13,476 nucleotides of DNA, from contig JACROM010000006.1 of assembly GCA_016214445.1 (NCBI GenBank), forward strand, positions 1 through 13,476. The letters are read 5' to 3'. A model generated the notes under the pieces. The model was not told the DNA's origin. It did no database searches and saw nothing but the letters and a program-made list of their open reading frames with translations. Shown here piece after piece: positions 11,581 through 13,476 of this stretch. Positions within the stretch are counted from its first letter, which is position 1, and every line of letters begins with the position of its first letter. The DNA is from Microcaldota archaeon. GTDB lineage: Archaea; Micrarchaeota; Micrarchaeia; Norongarragalinales; Norongarragalinaceae. Made by a program: the position numbers and the translations under genes.

Positions 11581-12192
11581 TTACTCGATTTTGAGTATTA
11601 TCTTGCTGCCGTCCTTCAGGTTGAGCTTCTTCCTTAGATTGAGCGGGGCGAGTATCTCCACCACCTCTTCGGTGTAGTGGGCCCGTTCAGGCACTATGAT
11701 CGCGCCGCCTACCTTGTTTTGTATGAGAACCCTGTAGCATTTCGCTCCGCCGTAAGCCCTTTCCTTTTCCCGGAACCCTCTTATCTCGATGCCCTTGCCT
11801 TGCCGCAGCTGCCGGTTCGCTTCCATCGCTTCCTCGCTTTCCAATCTGATGTTGAGAGTGCCCGGGTAGGGCTTGAAGCCGAGTGCTTTTTGGAACTGTT
11901 TTCGGTATCCTTCCTTTGCCAAATAGTATTTCCCTTCGCCCATTCCCGTAAACACGACGCCTTCGATTTCAGTTTCCTGCACGAAAAGGTTCTTCACATA
12001 TGCACTGCCCTTCGATGTTATCCGGTATTTCCCGTTTTTTTCTACCAACCCTTCCCTTTCGAGGCTTTTCAGCCAACGGAAAGCGGTCTGCTGTGATGTC
12101 CCGAGAAAGGAAGCCAAAGCTGCCGAGGAGCGTGCAGGCTTTTTGTCCAGGAACAATAGCGCGTGCAAAAGAGTGGGTTTCACAGAAAACAA
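11581..12192 (-). CDS. rbkR: CTP-dependent riboflavin kinase with N-terminal HTH (RbkR type)
   Basis: Converts riboflavin to FMN with CTP, the archaeal alternative to bacterial RibF. The 203-aa protein has an N-terminal winged helix (about residues 5-70: LLHALLFLDKKPARSSAALASFL, cited by position 8-30, and QQTAFRWLKSLEREGLV) joined to a DUF120 kinase domain (about 77-203) with GVVFTGMGEGKYYL, LGFKPYPGTLNIRL and CYRVLIQ. In archaea this fusion (RbkR) represses riboflavin genes and acts as the kinase; that role here is inferred from the family and from its place as first gene of the riboflavin cluster. The start is uncertain: TTG at 12192 or GTG at 12183, neither with a Shine-Dalgarno or clear TATA box, because the upstream DNA is a pyrimidine-rich tract. 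Confidence 0.92.
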   Translation of the reverse strand: MFSVKPTLLHALLFLDKKPARSSAALASFLGTSQQTAFRWLKSLEREGLVEKNGKYRITSKGSAYVKNLFVQETEIEGVVFTGMGEGKYYLAKEGYRKQFQKALGFKPYPGTLNIRLESEEAMEANRQLRQGKGIEIRGFREKERAYGGAKCYRVLIQNKVGGAIIVPERAHYTEEVVEILAPLNLRKKLNLKDGSKIILKIE

Positions 12193-12214
12193 AGAGAAAA
12201 AGGGAAGAAAAGGG
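12184..12214 (-). terminator. Pyrimidine-rich tract after the minus-strand membrane gene
   Basis: On the minus strand this is an almost pure C/T run with four T-clusters (CCCTTTTCTTCCCTTTTTCTC and following), starting 17 nt after the stop at 12232. T-rich tracts are typical archaeal termination signals. It also overlaps the start of the riboflavin kinase gene, so initiation there would have to arise within or past it. Confidence 0.4.
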
Positions 12215-12231
12215 TTTGCATGCCCTTCGGC

Positions 12232-12519
12232 CTATACGCCAAGAAGCACTATGAGCACGGACGCGAATATGAACAACAGCATCCCTTCGCCTACTGCGGG
12301 CTGCAATACGTTGAACTTGTAGAATAGGAGTCCCAATATTGCCAGCGGCGCAACCAGGGGGAAGGCGTTCCCGACTGCCATCGCGAGCTCGAAAGGCGCC
12401 AAAAGCAGCATTGCGGGCCCCCATACAAGTGGCGAGTCGCCTAAGTGTCCCTGGTTTAGGAATGCTATGACCAAGGCGAACAATATGAGCATCCAAGTGA
12501 GCGAAGTGTCGGTCTGCAT
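12232..12519 (-). CDS. Small 4-TM membrane protein
   Basis: The function is unknown. The 95-aa protein is very hydrophobic, with likely helices at about 7-22, 34-50, 53-68 and 78-94, a short polar N-terminus (MQTDTS) and loops containing QGHLGDSP and FYKFNVLQPAVGEG. It is divergent from another small membrane protein at 12582; between them lie a 13-bp palindrome (12532-12544) and an A/T box (12548-12558). The ATG at 12519 has no Shine-Dalgarno and sits about 34 nt from the centre of that box, which would give a short leader. Confidence 0.65.
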   Translation of the reverse strand: MQTDTSLTWMLILFALVIAFLNQGHLGDSPLVWGPAMLLLAPFELAMAVGNAFPLVAPLAILGLLFYKFNVLQPAVGEGMLLFIFASVLIVLLGV

Positions 12520-12531
12520 AATATCTTATTA

Positions 12532-12544
12532 ACTACTTAGTAGT
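12532..12544. promoter_or_regulatory. Perfect 13-bp palindrome between divergent membrane genes
   Basis: ACTACTTAGTAGT has perfect 6-bp arms around a central T. It lies between the shared A/T box and the start of the minus-strand gene, a suitable place for a dimeric repressor. Confidence 0.45.
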
Positions 12545-12547
12545 GAC

Positions 12548-12558
12548 ATATATTTAAA
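12548..12558. promoter_or_regulatory. A/T box serving the divergent membrane genes
   Basis: ATATATTTAAA, with the TATTTAAA part centred about 27 nt before the ATG at 12582. On the other strand it is about 34 nt from the ATG at 12519. A second TTTATAAA at 12568-12575 is too close to the ATG to act as its TATA box. Confidence 0.45.
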
Positions 12559-12581
12559 GGTATGCCGTTTATAAACCTCCT

Positions 12582-12890
12582 ATGTTCGTCTTCCAGCTCT
12601 GGGAAGCATTCGATTTCATAGCCACCATAGTGGTGTTCTTCTTCACCTTTAACCGCCTCTTTTACCCGGAAGTGATAAACAACAAGGCAATAGCCCTCCT
12701 TGTAACTTTCATCGTGATGTTCGTGCTCGTCATTCCTTTCCCCATAGTGAAATGGCTCATGTTCCTAGGGTTGTTCGGCTACGGCTTCTTCTGGGGCTTC
12801 CGGCCGTGGGAATGGGGTGTAACCAAGGTGGAGGAGCCGTACGAGGGCACGTTCGGCCAGCCGTATGACGCGTCCCAGTCCCAGTTATAA
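12582..12890 (+). CDS. Small 3-TM membrane protein
   Basis: The function is unknown. The 102-aa protein has hydrophobic helices at about 10-26, 36-54 and 57-72, a loop with a helix-breaking polar stretch (FYPEVINNKA), an aromatic segment (GYGFFWGFRPWEWG) after the last helix, and an acidic/polar tail (VEEPYEGTFGQPYDASQSQL). Its order of a helix, a short N/K-containing loop, then two close helices resembles the 100-aa protein downstream and the 98-aa protein at 3918. A TATA-like box supports the ATG and a leaderless mRNA. Confidence 0.65.
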   Translation: MFVFQLWEAFDFIATIVVFFFTFNRLFYPEVINNKAIALLVTFIVMFVLVIPFPIVKWLMFLGLFGYGFFWGFRPWEWGVTKVEEPYEGTFGQPYDASQSQL

Positions 12891-12897
12891 ACAGGAA

Positions 12898-12906
12898 GTA
12901 TAAAAA
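12898..12906 (+). promoter_or_regulatory. TATA-like box for the gene at 12928
   Basis: GTATAAAAA centred 26 nt before the ATG at 12928, within the 37-bp gap after the preceding gene. The two neighbouring genes therefore probably have separate promoters. Confidence 0.5.
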
Positions 12907-12927
12907 CCACGGGAAAGTAACTACTCC

Positions 12928-13230
12928 ATGGACTTCACCTTCCTGTTCATCATCATAATAATGATGCTTGCAGTAAAGAGCGAGCTCTGGTTCATCGCTT
13001 TGGGCCTTTTCGTCATACTGCTCGTCACCTCCAAAAACAAGTACCTTCTCATAGCCTCGTTCCTCGGGCTCGCGCTCATACTGATAGTGAACTACGCCGG
13101 CATGAGTTCCTACCTCGGAGACCTCAGCACCTGGGTGGTGCTTGGAATACTTTTCCTCATCCTCCTGCTACTTGCGCGGAACGATTCGGAACAGCCGTCG
13201 CCTGCTGGCTATTATCCCGGAATGGGTTGA
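12928..13230 (+). CDS. Small, very hydrophobic membrane protein
   Basis: The function is unknown. The 100-aa protein has helices at about 3-16, 20-34, 40-55 and 68-83, a short basic loop (TSKNKY) between the second and third, and a polar tail ending SPAGYYPGMG. The start is supported by a TATA-like box 26 nt upstream. The DNA for its last codons and the bases after the stop are repeated, diverged, 70 bp downstream (13279-13312), where a comparable YYPSMG-stop is encoded. Confidence 0.65.
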   Translation: MDFTFLFIIIIMMLAVKSELWFIALGLFVILLVTSKNKYLLIASFLGLALILIVNYAGMSSYLGDLSTWVVLGILFLILLLLARNDSEQPSPAGYYPGMG

Positions 13231-13312
13231 CGTGAGCGTACTTGGTTTTCTGCTCGGCGATAGCATCCTGCTGTTGGTCTATTATCCGAGCATGGGCTGA
13301 TGTGAACGTACT
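13209..13312. repeat. Diverged 70-bp tandem duplication
   Basis: Positions 13209-13242 match 13279-13312 at 28 of 34 bases with an exact 70-bp offset. Both copies encode a YYP-x-MG stop and then GTGA-x-CGTACT. A 22-codon frame (GTG 13232 to TGA 13300) ends in the second copy; it is likely a remnant of gene-end duplication rather than a gene. Confidence 0.6.
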
Positions 13313-13404
13313 CAACGGGGTCGCCGTTCGTTTTGAAGAGGGTTACCAATGAGTGACTTCTGCTTTTAAAGCTAGCACCTGAAAACCGTGTGCAGTCCCC
13401 TAAC

Positions 13405-13418
13405 CGAAAAATTTTTCG
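13405..13418. repeat. Perfect 14-bp palindrome
   Basis: CGAAAAATTTTTCG. Followed by a T-rich stretch and by a further stem, GGTTGGT (13437-13443) with ACCAACC (13468-13474), close to the window end. No gene is assigned to 13301-13476. Confidence 0.5.
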
Positions 13419-13476
13419 TCTTCACCTGTGTAGGCAGGTTGGTCTTTCTTCGTACGAACGAAAAGCAACCAACCCA

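Noticed and set aside
8347..12192. FMN riboswitch for the riboflavin operon.
   Set aside because: No conserved RFN-type sequence was seen upstream of any rib gene; the HTH-kinase fusion offers a protein-based control instead.
13388..13476. Open frames running off the right edge (GTG at 13388 or 13390); one contains QVGLSSYERKA, vaguely like a TrmB-type N-terminus.
   Set aside because: The TATA-like TTTTAAA is only 20-23 nt upstream, two frames are equally open, and the segment is too short to identify.

Overview
The window looks archaeal, most likely from a small-genome DPANN-type lineage (inference; I cannot name the phylum). The evidence is an archaeal riboflavin kinase with a helix-turn-helix (RbkR type), an archaeal riboflavin synthase (RibC), a TrmB-family regulator, and AT-rich TATA-like boxes centred about 26-30 nt upstream of most start codons, which implies leaderless or nearly leaderless mRNAs. 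Genes inside operons instead overlap or carry a Shine-Dalgarno sequence.

Layout. 1-63 is the edge of a possible transposase. 240-2015 (minus) is pyrD-pyrK, the two subunits of a class 1B dihydroorotate dehydrogenase. 2069-2554 is an unknown gene whose stop codon lies inside the terminal repeat of an IS1595-type element at 2550-3370; the element's transposase is broken by a 20-bp tandem duplication. 3429-4742 is a tight operon of four small membrane proteins. 4735-5535 is a TrmB-family regulator with a palindrome against its own start codon, divergent from an unknown 101-aa gene. 5960-8044 is a divergent pair of paralogous Fic proteins, one with the canonical AMPylation motif and one with a Doc-like GNKR change, separated by repeated CTTACAT/ATGTAAG sites. 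8045-8346 is a gene-free stretch full of hairpins.

8347-12192 (minus) is a riboflavin operon: rbkR/ribK, ribC, a broken ribH slot, ribBA and ribD. It joins archaeal-type steps (RibK, RibC) with bacterial-type ones (RibBA, RibD). The lumazine synthase position keeps only a convincing C-terminal segment, and ribD carries an in-frame insert of about 35 codons rich in hairpins, similar in style to the neighbouring intergenic hairpins. 12232-13230 holds three further small multi-pass membrane proteins, and the right end has a diverged 70-bp tandem duplication.

Most noteworthy are the Fic pair with its shared operator-like sites, the palindromic element inside ribD, the degraded ribH, and single near-symmetric TATA boxes that appear to serve divergent leaderless genes. 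No tRNA, rRNA or CRISPR array was seen.
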